Assembly (NCBI RefSeq): GCF_009741925.1
Contig: NZ_WPCC01000003.1
Location: 62,001 to 126,000 of the forward strand
From: Natronomonas sp. CBA1123
GTDB lineage: Archaea; Halobacteriota; Halobacteria; Halobacteriales; Haloarculaceae
Length of the DNA stretch: 64,000 nt
Direction of reading: 5' to 3'
Made by a program: the position numbers and the translations under genes. The first letter of the stretch is position 1; every line of letters starts with the position of its first letter. Under the pieces are notes generated by a model. It searched no databases, was not told the DNA's origin, and saw nothing but the letters and a program-made list of their open reading frames with translations. This document shows positions 25,155 through 34,082 of this stretch, piece by piece.

Positions 25155-26069
25155 CTATCCGGATAAGGAAACTACTGTTGCTCCCACCACGACGATAACT
25201 GCGGCGGCAATGAGGCGTCTGTTGATTTGCTCAAGCCGCTGTGGCAAGAAAAGCGCGGACAGTAGGAGTACAAATAGTGGAATCGTCTGTAAAATCGGCA
25301 CAACGATGACAACGGGTGCTATTTCTAGAGCCGCAAAATAGGAGATTAATCCCAGCGACGCCGCGACACCAGCGGCGATGTACCATCGAAAAATGGGTTG
25401 CCGAATCGGCACTCGAAAAGAAGATTTGAACCGAACGTATGTGCCGAATCCAATCGTTGCAGCCAACACTTTCACCGCCACGCCGGGAAGCACCGGCGTT
25501 CCTTCGGACAGTCCCAGCGAGGCGAACACCGGTTCGATTCCGGTTGCCGCTGCGGCCGCGAGTGGAACCAACAGTGAGATGCCGACTTCTCGAAGCGATG
25601 TCTCTGAATTCGATGCCGTCGCTGTCTCCCAAGAGATGAATGCCACCCCACCGACAATCAGGACGATACCGAGGAGGTGCGGCACCGTCAACGTCTCTTC
25701 TAAGAAAATGATTGCGAGAGCTGAAGCGAAAAAGACGCTTGAGGATATAATTGGTGTCGTACGACTCGCTCCGATGACCTGTATGCTCTTGAACAAAAGT
25801 ACTCGCGCTATCAGCGACCCGAACAGCCCTGCTGCGGCAAACGAGAGGAACGAAACCGGTGTAAATAGGTCCAAGTACGGACGTGGATAGATGATTACGA
25901 CGATTGGCACTAAGATGAGGACATTACAAATCAGCGAAGTCATCATAACGCCGGTGACATCCCCTTTCTCCGTCCCGAGGCGCACACAGGTGTTCTGGAC
26001 TGCGAACAGCATGGCAGCAACAACTGCGAGGACGACACCGAGAGATGCAGCAGTAACTGGGATCTCCAT
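25155..26069 (-). CDS. EamA/DMT superfamily transporter (cluster 1)
   Basis: The 304-residue membrane protein has about ten hydrophobic segments in two repeats of five, the EamA pattern: ASLGVVLAVVAAMLFAVQN at the N-terminus, ASRTTPIISSSVFFASALAI mid first half, and a second repeat ending LLSALFLPQRLEQINRRLIA. EamA proteins usually export metabolites or take up small solutes. The ATG at 26069 begins a normal first segment. It lies just upstream of E1alpha in the same direction but is separated by a promoter. A paralogue (52144-53049) occupies cluster 2, so a shared job in efflux of a pathway intermediate is plausible. Confidence 0.8.
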   Translation of the reverse strand: MEIPVTAASLGVVLAVVAAMLFAVQNTCVRLGTEKGDVTGVMMTSLICNVLILVPIVVIIYPRPYLDLFTPVSFLSFAAAGLFGSLIARVLLFKSIQVIGASRTTPIISSSVFFASALAIIFLEETLTVPHLLGIVLIVGGVAFISWETATASNSETSLREVGISLLVPLAAAAATGIEPVFASLGLSEGTPVLPGVAVKVLAATIGFGTYVRFKSSFRVPIRQPIFRWYIAAGVAASLGLISYFAALEIAPVVIVVPILQTIPLFVLLLSALFLPQRLEQINRRLIAAAVIVVVGATVVSLSG

Positions 26070-26229
26070 GTACCTCCACTCAACTTACGTTGTGATTAAA
26101 AGTTCCCCTGCTTTTCAAGTTGAGGCTATTGGAACAGGCGCCACCGAAATCAAGAGGGATTCGCTTATACTGGGTCACAATCAGTGAGACCGGCCGTTGT
26201 CCCCCGGTCCTGTTCGGTAACAGCTCTCG

Positions 26230-26661
26230 CTACGTACGGGCGTACACGACTGTCACCGGAATATCGGCATTGAGTAACACGGATTGGGTTACACTTCCCA
26301 ACAGCACTTTTCCTACTGTCGTCCGCTTCTGCCCACACATGATGATACGGTCCGCCTTAATCTCACCCGCGACATCAAGGATGGCTTTCGCGGGATCTCC
26401 GTGTACTCGTCGTTGCTTGACGCTTACCCCAGCATCAGTGAGATAGGCACTTGCCTGTTCGACACTTGATGGGAAATTTGTCTCATCGTACCAGTCTTCG
26501 GAACGCACAGACCCGCCTTCCGTTGAGACTTCGAACTCTTCTTCGACGTTCAGCATAGTCACGTGCACTTCTTCGGGTGCGTTCGGTAATGATACAACGG
26601 CTTCTGCCGCCGCTATCGCACGGTCGTCATCGGAATCGACAGGCAGCAATACTTGGAACAT
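26230..26661 (-). CDS. Universal stress protein (UspA family)
   Basis: This 143-residue single-domain protein starts MFQVLLPVDSDDDRAIAAAE and has the nucleotide-binding C-terminal loop around ADRIIMCGQKRTTVGKVLLGSVTQSVLLNADIPVTVV, the UspA G-x2-G-x9-G(S/T) type. UspA proteins bind ATP and act under stress or as regulatory partners of nearby transporters. UspA genes often accompany TRAP transporters; here the TAXI-TRAP genes start 150 nt away on the other strand. A paralogue is at 61848-62288 in cluster 2. Confidence 0.85.
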   Translation of the reverse strand: MFQVLLPVDSDDDRAIAAAEAVVSLPNAPEEVHVTMLNVEEEFEVSTEGGSVRSEDWYDETNFPSSVEQASAYLTDAGVSVKQRRVHGDPAKAILDVAGEIKADRIIMCGQKRTTVGKVLLGSVTQSVLLNADIPVTVVYART

Positions 26662-26808
26662 ATTCGTACCGATGCGTTAGGATGAGAAAAAGGTGTCTCA
26701 TGTAGCGGAAGTTCGTGAAAATCGGTTAATCACGCGTTCTTTTAAATACCGACACCAGTAATTTTATAACTTCTAAACAATACCACTCCTGTGAAGGTGT
26801 AACAATCT

Positions 26809-27900
26809 ATGACACGAGACTCTTCAGAGACTAGCGGGAGCGAATTATCAGACCGAATGAGTAGGCGGCGGTACATCCAAGCAGCGGCTGCAGGTGGGGC
26901 ACTAACCCTTGCCGGCTGTTCGGGTAACGGTGGGTCGAATGGAAATGGAAACGGCAACGGAGATTCTGACGGTAACGGCGACTCTGATGGCAACGACGGC
27001 TCTGGTGGCGGTGCCACCGAACTGGTGGTGAGTATGCACCAACAGGGAACGAACGCGTTCGCTCAAGGTCAAGCTACCGCGGCAGTCGTCAACGATGCAA
27101 CCGATGAGATTCGACTGGACGTTCGTCCGAGTGGCAGCGTCCGTGAGAACATCGGCCGGTTCGCCCGTGGCGAAACTGACCTCGCGTTCGTCGGTAACTG
27201 GGAACTTGCCAATCTTGAGGCGGGGAACGAGCCGTATGCCGACATTGGTGTCAGTCTTGACCAAGTGGTCACGTACAACTATTCTACATGGATGCTAATT
27301 ACCAACGACGAGAGTGTTCAAACTATTGAGGACTTAGACGGTCGTAGTATCGGAGCGGGCCCAGAGGGTGCAGCGGTGAATCAAATCACCAGGCGTATCT
27401 GTGATATGTATGGTGTTGATGCCGACTTCCCCGATGTCGCTTTCGGCGACAAGCAGGGAGCGTTCAGTGAAGGGATCATCGACGCGGCTGCAATAACCCT
27501 CACTAACTTCGAAGTCATAGTCCCATGGGTCGAACAGATTATGGCGAGTGAAGACACGTACGTCGTCGAGTGGCCCGACGGCGGTGATATGATTGTCGAA
27601 GATGAACTTATTAGTTCGGTCACCTGGGAACAGGAACAGATCCCCGACTTCGACAGGGTGCCGGATGGCGATCACATCGGCTGGGATATCGGATTCTTCT
27701 TGGCGTCAACCACGGAGGTCTCTGACAGCTCGATCTCGACGATGTTGAGCACGATGAATAATAATTTAGACGCACTGATAGAGGCCAACAGCGCCTTTAG
27801 CTTCCATGAAAATATGGATTACTGGACTCGGGCCTTTTACGACGGAGGAGGCATCCATCCCGGAGCACAGTCTTTCTACGAGGATCAGGGCCTGCTGTAA
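26809..27900 (+). CDS. TAXI-type TRAP solute-binding lipoprotein (cluster 1)
   Basis: The 363-residue protein begins with a twin-arginine-type signal (MSRRRYIQAAAAGGALTLAGC, residues about 17-37) with a lipobox Cys. A haloarchaeal Gly/Asn/Asp-rich linker and a TAXI periplasmic-binding domain follow (AFAQGQATAAVVND; FARGETDLAFVGNWE; DLDGRSIGAGPEGAAVNQI). TAXI proteins capture carboxylic acids and pass them to a fused TRAP permease, which follows 76 nt downstream. The ligand cannot be told from sequence. A paralogue is at 56076-57197. TATA-like TTTTATAAC lies about 45 nt before the ATG. Confidence 0.85.
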   Translation: MTRDSSETSGSELSDRMSRRRYIQAAAAGGALTLAGCSGNGGSNGNGNGNGDSDGNGDSDGNDGSGGGATELVVSMHQQGTNAFAQGQATAAVVNDATDEIRLDVRPSGSVRENIGRFARGETDLAFVGNWELANLEAGNEPYADIGVSLDQVVTYNYSTWMLITNDESVQTIEDLDGRSIGAGPEGAAVNQITRRICDMYGVDADFPDVAFGDKQGAFSEGIIDAAAITLTNFEVIVPWVEQIMASEDTYVVEWPDGGDMIVEDELISSVTWEQEQIPDFDRVPDGDHIGWDIGFFLASTTEVSDSSISTMLSTMNNNLDALIEANSAFSFHENMDYWTRAFYDGGGIHPGAQSFYEDQGLL

Positions 27901-27976
27901 CGGCGGTCATTTCACAACAGAATCGCTTTCGGCGATAGTTTTATGACTTCCTGAACAGACGACAGAATCAGACCCC

Positions 27977-29971
27977 ATGATAACCCGTTCAATAATTGAC
28001 GATGAGATTGATTTTGACTCTTTGGCTACTGCAGGTATTTACTTCTTCAGTATCTACCTAGTCTTCCTGCTCCTTTGGTACGCTGCTACGCTTGGAATGA
28101 ACCGAGTCCGTTTTCTTAACCTCTTCCTCGGTCCGGGTCTCGCTGTTTTCTACCTCCACCAGTTCGTGGATAGGGATGACTGGTCTTCGTTTTCGCAAGC
28201 AACTGACGACCGATTTTCGGCGCTGTTAGCCCGAATGAGACCACTTCGAAAGATCGCTGTCTATGCGTATCCGTTGATCGCGGTCCTGTCTCTTGCGTTT
28301 TCGGTGTATGTCGAGTATCACTTCGACCGGATTCGTGTCGATGTACCGCTCGCAGGGATGACTTCCGCAGATTTGTACGTCGGTATCCTCATCATGCTGA
28401 TTATCCTCCACGCTACCAAGGTTGCCTTTGGATGGATCATTTCTCTCTTCACCGTGTTGACCGTCTTGTACGGCTTTGCCGGCCCATGGATGCCCGGGAT
28501 CTTCAGTCACTCGGGGATGGACGTCAATCAAATCGTCTTCAATAATACGATGGCTCTTAACGGGGTTTATGGATTTATTCCGCGGGTCGGTGCAACGTGG
28601 GTCGCCATTTTCATAGTCTTTGCTGGCATGGCTAAATCACTTGGTCTCCTAGATTATGTCATGAGCGTCGGAACGGAGATTGGATCCAAAGTCACGACGG
28701 GAATAACGCACGTTGCGGTCGTTTCGAGTTTCATTATTGGTTCGATGACCGGTGCCGCGGCAGCCAATACGGCGACGACCGGGACGTTTACTATTCCATT
28801 GATGAAAGACCAGGGCCTCAAAGACGAGTACGCCGCCGCAATTGAAAGCGTTGCATCATCAGGGTCTCAAGTCCTCCCGCCCGTGATGGGGATTGCTGCG
28901 TTCCTGATGGCTGAAATTATCGGCATCTCCTACTTCGAAGTTATACGTGGTGCTGCTCTCCCAGCGCTACTGTTTTTCATTTCTATTGCGATTATCATCC
29001 ACTTGCTGATACTGAAAAACAACTGGACCATCGACACATCGGACGAACCAATCGATTACTCAGTGTTCTCGACGGGGTACTACTTTATTGTCCCGCTGGG
29101 TGTGTTGCTGTTTACGCTTGTTGTTCTCCGAATGACGCCACTGGGTGCGGGTTTGTACACGATTCTCTCGCTCATCGCGATTAATTTCCTTTGGACCGTC
29201 TATCAAGAAAATATCACTGTTGACACGTTCAAAGAATTGGGCGCTTCGTATCTCGAGGGGGTCAAGGAAGGCGCCCTTGAAATGGTTCCGCTGCTCGGAG
29301 TCCTCGGTGCGCTCGGAATCGTCGTCCAGATGGTCACACAGACCGGGCTTTCGGGAAAGATTAGCGCTCAGATGCTTGGCCTTGCAGGTGGCGTTTTTGT
29401 GCTTCTACTATTGCTTGCGATGCTTACGAGTCTCTTGTTCGGCCTCGGAATGCCGACACCGGCAGCGTACATTCTTGTCGTTTTCCTCGTCGCACCAGCA
29501 CTTCTTGAGTTCGGCGTCCAGCAGCTCACCGGACACCTGTTCGTGTTCTACTTCGCGATGCTCTCGGCAATCACACCACCTGTTGCCCTCTGTTGCGCCA
29601 TCGGCTCACGCATAGCGAATTGTAGCTTTATAGGTACCTGCAAGCAGGCGCTCCGAATCGGTGCGCCAGCGTTCGTACTCCCGTTTGCCTTTGTTGCCAA
29701 CGACTCGCTCATCTTCTGGAGTTTCCCAAGTACGGTGTTAGTATTCCTTGGCGTTCTGTTTGGGTTCGTGATACTCGGAATGGGACTAAGTGGACACAAC
29801 GGTGCAAGGTCTATCGGTATCCCCTTGAGAGGATTATACCTCGGACTCGGATTGGCCATCCTCGTCGGCCCACCGACGGTCATGGTTGCTGCCGGAGGGG
29901 TCTCTCTCCTCTTTCTGATTGGCGATGTGTTCGGCCTAGCGAAAGTCCGGTCAACACTGAGCAACCAGTAA
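27977..29971 (+). CDS. TRAP transporter fused permease (DctQM type, cluster 1)
   Basis: The 664-residue membrane protein combines the small four-helix DctQ-like part (about residues 1-150) with the large DctM-like part (about 150-640). DctM motifs include IGSMTGAAAANTATTGTFTIPLM, ASSGSQVLPPVMGIAAFLMAE and LTSLLFGLGMPTPAAYILVV. With the TAXI protein it makes a complete ion-driven carboxylate importer. The frame is intact here, and the same conserved GLGMPT segment is where the paralogue at 57205-59210 is broken. It is probably co-transcribed with the binding protein, although a TATA-like element lies between them. Confidence 0.88.
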   Translation: MITRSIIDDEIDFDSLATAGIYFFSIYLVFLLLWYAATLGMNRVRFLNLFLGPGLAVFYLHQFVDRDDWSSFSQATDDRFSALLARMRPLRKIAVYAYPLIAVLSLAFSVYVEYHFDRIRVDVPLAGMTSADLYVGILIMLIILHATKVAFGWIISLFTVLTVLYGFAGPWMPGIFSHSGMDVNQIVFNNTMALNGVYGFIPRVGATWVAIFIVFAGMAKSLGLLDYVMSVGTEIGSKVTTGITHVAVVSSFIIGSMTGAAAANTATTGTFTIPLMKDQGLKDEYAAAIESVASSGSQVLPPVMGIAAFLMAEIIGISYFEVIRGAALPALLFFISIAIIIHLLILKNNWTIDTSDEPIDYSVFSTGYYFIVPLGVLLFTLVVLRMTPLGAGLYTILSLIAINFLWTVYQENITVDTFKELGASYLEGVKEGALEMVPLLGVLGALGIVVQMVTQTGLSGKISAQMLGLAGGVFVLLLLLAMLTSLLFGLGMPTPAAYILVVFLVAPALLEFGVQQLTGHLFVFYFAMLSAITPPVALCCAIGSRIANCSFIGTCKQALRIGAPAFVLPFAFVANDSLIFWSFPSTVLVFLGVLFGFVILGMGLSGHNGARSIGIPLRGLYLGLGLAILVGPPTVMVAAGGVSLLFLIGDVFGLAKVRSTLSNQ

Positions 29972-30067
29972 CCGCACGACTCTTTTAAAAAATACAGTAT
30001 CTGGTAGTCTATGGGTCCTGTGTGTTTGGTTGGTGTTGAGGAGCTATTGGAATGTACTCACTCGAAA

Positions 30068-30075
30068 TTTATATG
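30068..30075 (+). promoter_or_regulatory. TATA box for the acyl-CoA dehydrogenase at 30100
   Basis: TTTATATG ends 24 nt before the ATG at 30100, consistent with a leaderless transcript. Confidence 0.55.
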
Positions 30076-30099
30076 TTGCTATGACCTAACGTGATTTGT

Positions 30100-31286
30100 A
30101 TGGGTCAAGAGCTCACAGACGAGCAGCAGATGCTTGTCGATATCGCGCATGATATCACTGAAGACTTCGGTGATTCGTATTTCCGGGAGAAGCGGTTGGC
30201 CGACGAGGAGCCAACCGAGTACATTGAGGCTATTGCCGAGGCCGGATTCTTCGGCATCCCGATTCCCATTGAACACGGTGGCGAGGGAATGGGAATGGAA
30301 GAACTGGTGTATGCAATCGAGGCACTTTCCGAGGCCGGAGGATGGCTGCTTGGTAGCCGGTTTACGCTGAATACGGTTTTCGGCGGCATCGTGCTTTCAA
30401 GATATGGAACCGATGAGCAGAAAGAAGAGCATCTCTCGGCCTTGGCTAAGGGTAAAAAGAGCTGGGCGCTCGGCGTCACCGAACAAAAAGCCGGCTCGAA
30501 TATGCTTAACACCCAGACGTTTGCCGAACGAGATGGTGACGAGTTCGTCATCAATGGCGAAAAGGTGTTCAATTCCGGACTAGACCACGCTGACGGATAC
30601 ACTTTCCTCGCACGAACAAAAAAGCCGGAAGAAGCGGACAACCGAACTGACGGTCTCACCGTGTTCTTGGTGGACCCGGAAGCCGACGGAATCGAATACG
30701 ATCCGGTGGGCCTTGACATCTACTGGCCAGCAGGCGAACGAACATTCACCGTGCATATTGACGACCTCCGTGTACACGAATCACAGGTTATTGGAGAGGT
30801 TCATGGTGGCTTCAAGCCGATATTCGACGTACTCAACCCAGAGCGGATTAGCGTTGCTGCCGAACATATCGGTCGGGGTCGGTGGGTTCTAAATCAGGCG
30901 GTCGAACGCGCGAAAGAGCGGGAAGTCTGGGGGGGGGGGAGCCGATCGGTTCCCATCAGGCTATCCAGCATCCACTAGCGGAGTCACACGCCAATTTAGA
31001 GACTGCCCGGACCATGACGACACGAGCGGCACGAGCCTACGACGAAGGGTATGATAACGTCGGCGAGCTTTCCAATATCGCCCATTTCAAGGCTGGAGAG
31101 GCAGGCTTCGAAGCGGCCGATAACGCGCTCGAAACGTTTGGTGGAGCTAGCGCAACGGAGGATTACGGTATCGCCGCTATCTGGAGCTACGCCCGCCATC
31201 AGCGAATCGCTCCCATTACAGACCAAATGAAACTGAACTATATCGCTAATAACGTCCTTGAACTACCCCGGTCATACGGTATCTGA
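30100..31286 (+). CDS. Acyl-CoA dehydrogenase, frameshifted in an 11-G tract
   Basis: The first part (30100 to about 30930) carries the N-terminal helical domain (LTDEQQMLVDIAHDI; GFFGIPIPIEHGGEGMG), the FAD/substrate beta-domain (WALGVTEQKAGSN; VINGEKVFNSG) and VLNPERISVAAEHIGRG. It breaks in eleven G at 30929-30939. A shifted frame continues EPIGSHQAIQHPLAESHANLETARTM to the C-terminus (FEAADNALETFGGASATEDYG). Family members have a short, fixed-length turn here, so the G run looks expanded as well as frameshifting. The enzyme would oxidise an acyl-CoA at the alpha-beta bond with FAD and pass electrons to ETF. Confidence 0.8.
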
Positions 31287-31358
31287 TGTCTCTATATCGT
31301 CCTATGCTGTCGCGGTGAAAATGAATATCCGAACGTCAGGATGGTGTAATTGATTGGA

Positions 31359-32207
31359 TTAGAGGCCGAGAATCCTCCGGGCGTCGTCGGGGGTCGCCAC
31401 GGGACGATTGAGTTCATCCGCGATTCTCACGGCCCGCTGGACGAGCTGAGCGTTACTTTCTGCGAGTTCTCCCTTGTCGTAGAATACGTTGTCTTCCATT
31501 CCGACCCGGACGTGGCCACCCATCGACATGGCCATTGTGGTCAGCGGTAGCTGGTGTCGACCGACTGCCAGACACTGCCATTCGGAGGCATCTGGAAGAT
31601 TATCGACTGCGTTCACGAGGTTCCGCGGCCGGGCAGGAATCCCGTTCTGCATGCCAAACACGAGCGTACACCAGTATGGCTCTTCGAGTAAATTCTCTTC
31701 AACAAGATACTGCATCTCAGGGAGGTGCCCCGTATTGAAAATTTCCAGTTCAGGCTTGACCCCGTTTTCGAGCATCTCGCGGGCGTATGTTTCGTTCTGT
31801 TCTCTCGTGTTGAGTGCTGAGGTGTCGTATCCGAAATTGAGTGGCCCGAGGTCAATCGTTGCCATGTCTGGTTGTGGTTCAACTTCAAGGGCGGGCCGTA
31901 GGCGGTGGGGCCCGAGTTCGAACCCACCGGTGGTGAAATTGACGAGAATGTCGTCGCAGTGGTTGTCTATCGCGTCACGTATCTCTTGGAACTTCGAAAC
32001 GGAGGTCGTCGGATTCCCGTCCTCGTCTCTCGCGTGAATGTGAGCTATCGACGCTCCTGCCTCCTCACAAGCAGCGAGGTCAGTCGCAATCTCTTCAGGT
32101 TGCTCGGGGAGGTTCGGATTGGCTTCCTTACCTTGGGCGCCCCCCGTCAATGCGACGCTGAGTATCACTGGTTTCTCGAAGTAGTCTTGATAACCGTTGT
32201 ACGGCAT
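31359..32207 (-). CDS. BKACE family beta-keto acid cleavage enzyme (DUF849)
   Basis: From ATG 32205-32207 the protein has 282 residues. It carries the BKACE hallmarks: KPVILSVALTGGAQGK at the N-terminus, the metal-binding HIHARDEDG, SMGGHVRVGMEDNVF near residue 225 with its metal-proximal His, and TPDDARRILGL at the end. These Zn-dependent enzymes condense a beta-keto acid with acetyl-CoA and split it into acetoacetate and a new acyl-CoA (the archetype is Kce of lysine fermentation). Its presence suggests that a beta-keto acid forms in this pathway. It lies downstream of the amidohydrolase/DUF59 pair in the same direction. Confidence 0.85.
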   Translation of the reverse strand: MPYNGYQDYFEKPVILSVALTGGAQGKEANPNLPEQPEEIATDLAACEEAGASIAHIHARDEDGNPTTSVSKFQEIRDAIDNHCDDILVNFTTGGFELGPHRLRPALEVEPQPDMATIDLGPLNFGYDTSALNTREQNETYAREMLENGVKPELEIFNTGHLPEMQYLVEENLLEEPYWCTLVFGMQNGIPARPRNLVNAVDNLPDASEWQCLAVGRHQLPLTTMAMSMGGHVRVGMEDNVFYDKGELAESNAQLVQRAVRIADELNRPVATPDDARRILGL

Positions 32208-32376
32208 ACTCAGTAGTGTGTACATACATCTGTATCAACATTTTCATACAATAATTGTCATATTGGGGTGGGAATTATTCGGTGAGATCGGGTAGAGTCG
32301 TTCACAATCGGCCCATTATGGGACTGTCTCTAAAAATAATGACTTTCGGTGAAGGCAGTCCTCTGGGTTCGTTCGG

Positions 32377-32736
32377 TTACTCAGGTGAATTTTTGATGAG
32401 CTGTCCAGCATCTCGTGCCTTCTTAAGATCTTCGGACAGCCGCTCCGGTCTCCACATTTTTTCGGTGGCGTTAATTATCTCAATGTCAACATCATCAATG
32501 GCGTCAATCTTCTGTACTTCTCGCTCAGCGTCCCTCATTATTTGTCCCATGTAAAGACACATAGGCGAGGTTGGGAGCAAACGGATTGAGACTGATCGGT
32601 CTTCCACCTGTATCTCTTCGACTAATCCGAGCTCAACGATACTGACTGGGCTTGCGGTGTTGCAGCTGCAGGGATCAAGTACCTCCTCAAGTTGCTGAAC
32701 GACGTGGTCCTGCGTCGCTTGACTCTCAACCGACAT
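32377..32736 (-). CDS. DUF59/MIP18-like protein with CSC motif (cluster 1)
   Basis: Starting at ATG 32734-32736, one base after the amidohydrolase stop, the protein has 119 residues. It has the DUF59 (metal-sulfur cluster assembly) fold pattern: QQLEEVLDPCSCNTASPVS, IVELGLVEEIQV and LLPTSPMCLYMGQIM. Three cysteines (CSC plus the later Cys) could bind metal. Classical DUF59 proteins help deliver Fe-S clusters. Here the tight pairing with an amidohydrolase, repeated at 62292-63820 with the same motifs, suggests a dedicated partner such as a metal-loading factor or subunit. That role is inference. Confidence 0.75.
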   Translation of the reverse strand: MSVESQATQDHVVQQLEEVLDPCSCNTASPVSIVELGLVEEIQVEDRSVSIRLLPTSPMCLYMGQIMRDAEREVQKIDAIDDVDIEIINATEKMWRPERLSEDLKKARDAGQLIKNSPE

Positions 32737-32737
32737 C

Positions 32738-33826
32738 TCAGTCGTCACCCGCTGCTGGCTCGGGTTCGACATCTATCCCTGCACACGACCACGGCTCCGG
32801 CCGACCCTCTTCTTCGAGACGCTCTGCCCACTTGTCGTTCTGGACGTGCTCTCGAAGTTCGTCGGCGTCCCAGTCGTAAAGATTAATGAGGTTCTCGCCG
32901 AGAATTCCACGTTTCATCTCGTCGGTTAGCTCTGGATAGCCATATTCTTCCTGCATGTCTTCCGGGAACTGGTACTCCCAGAAGGCCTCAATGTATTGCT
33001 GGGCATGGACAAGCGGTACCCCTGTCGCCCAGATGATTTTACTCGGATCACCATGAAGGACCAGTTCCCCGAGAACTTCGGCGAATCGTCGCGGCTGGAG
33101 GGCGAGGATTCCCAGCGAGAGCTCCAGATTGAGCCAGATATTATCGAAGTTGGCTGTCATCGGCTTAATTTCGTGAATGTAGTGGATATCGGGATGGAGT
33201 AACTCGAACTGGATGTCTGGATACATCGCGGCTATTTCCGCGACATCGTTCGGGTCGACGTTGTGGATGCCAACGGGTCCGAGGGGGAGCACTTTATGAG
33301 AGCCGATGTGCTTGATACCTAATTCGTGTGCCTTCTCTACTATGGGAAGTAGGTCGTCATCAAGCCGTAGTTCGCGTACTCGTCCGTCATTGCGGTAGTA
33401 CGTAGGATACGTTTTGAAGCCATCAACACCGTACTCCTCGACCTGCCGTTCCATTTCATCTATTGCGTCTTTCCCTAGTGGGTCTACGTCACCCAAGAGT
33501 TTCACACGCTTGGGATTGTTTTCTTTCAGTTTGAGGCCGGTTTCCAACGAGGAATACCCGTCATAAAAAAGGTCATAAATCGGCGTCGAGTGGTAGACCC
33601 CGAAGTCAACATCGCTTTCTAGAAACGTCGCTTCCTCGATTTCATCGGCGGTCCAGTTCCTGCACCACTGTTCTCTGGAATGTGCAAGTTCTGGTTCCAG
33701 GGCTTGCCCCTTCTGGAGCTCTACGACATTTTCCATCAACCGTTCGGCCTCTTTGTTTCGTAGGTTCTCGTCGGAGTTGTTCAGGGAATGGAGTACCCCG
33801 TCACCGATGAGCATATCTTTGTACAT
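32738..33826 (-). CDS. Amidohydrolase family protein paired with DUF59 (cluster 1)
   Basis: From ATG 33824-33826 (a TATA-like GATTTATCCC is 35 nt upstream) the protein has 362 residues. Features of an amidohydrolase_2 TIM barrel are DGVLHSLN at the N-terminus, VDGFKTYPTYYRNDGR near 165, KHIGSHKVLPLGPVG near 205, FELLHPDIHYI near 235 and IIWATGVPLVHAQQ near 300. The tail contains YPELTDEMKRGILGENLINLY. The paralogue at 62744-63820 shares this tail, so the two are duplicates. The family includes decarboxylases and ring-opening hydrolases; the reaction is unknown. An ATG eight codons earlier (33850) is too close to the TATA box. Confidence 0.75.
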   Translation of the reverse strand: MYKDMLIGDGVLHSLNNSDENLRNKEAERLMENVVELQKGQALEPELAHSREQWCRNWTADEIEEATFLESDVDFGVYHSTPIYDLFYDGYSSLETGLKLKENNPKRVKLLGDVDPLGKDAIDEMERQVEEYGVDGFKTYPTYYRNDGRVRELRLDDDLLPIVEKAHELGIKHIGSHKVLPLGPVGIHNVDPNDVAEIAAMYPDIQFELLHPDIHYIHEIKPMTANFDNIWLNLELSLGILALQPRRFAEVLGELVLHGDPSKIIWATGVPLVHAQQYIEAFWEYQFPEDMQEEYGYPELTDEMKRGILGENLINLYDWDADELREHVQNDKWAERLEEEGRPEPWSCAGIDVEPEPAAGDD

Positions 33827-33860
33827 ACCCAAAGCACCATGATAACACATAACGTGGTAT

Positions 33861-33870
33861 GGGATAAATC
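33861..33870 (-). promoter_or_regulatory. TATA-like element for the amidohydrolase/DUF59 operon
   Basis: GATTTATCCC on the minus strand resembles GATTTATTACCC in the same place before the cluster 2 amidohydrolase. Conservation of sequence and position between duplicates supports it as the promoter. Confidence 0.5.
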
Positions 33871-34048
33871 TACCGGTAAAAATTGTAAACTGATGGCTAA
33901 ACCGGTGTTAAATCGGTTATTCGGACCGTCTGATAGCGGTGTGCGACCTCGGTGCTGCTGATTTTCAGCAGTCGAAAACGTTGTTATACGCTGTGCTCTC
34001 TGCGTGTATCCTCACTAATGCCTGGAATATATCGGGGAGCGGGGAAAA

Positions 34049-34054
34049 TTATAT
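34049..34054 (+). promoter_or_regulatory. TATA box for the metallo-beta-lactamase-fold pair
   Basis: TTATAT lies 28 nt before the ATG at 34083, the spacing of a leaderless promoter. Confidence 0.5.
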
Positions 34055-34082
34055 GCGGACGTAAATCTATTGCGCACACGCA

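Noticed and set aside
26742-27017. Pro/Ser-rich minus-strand frame over the TAXI signal and linker
   Set aside because: It is the antisense reading of the Gly/Asn/Asp linker repeats.
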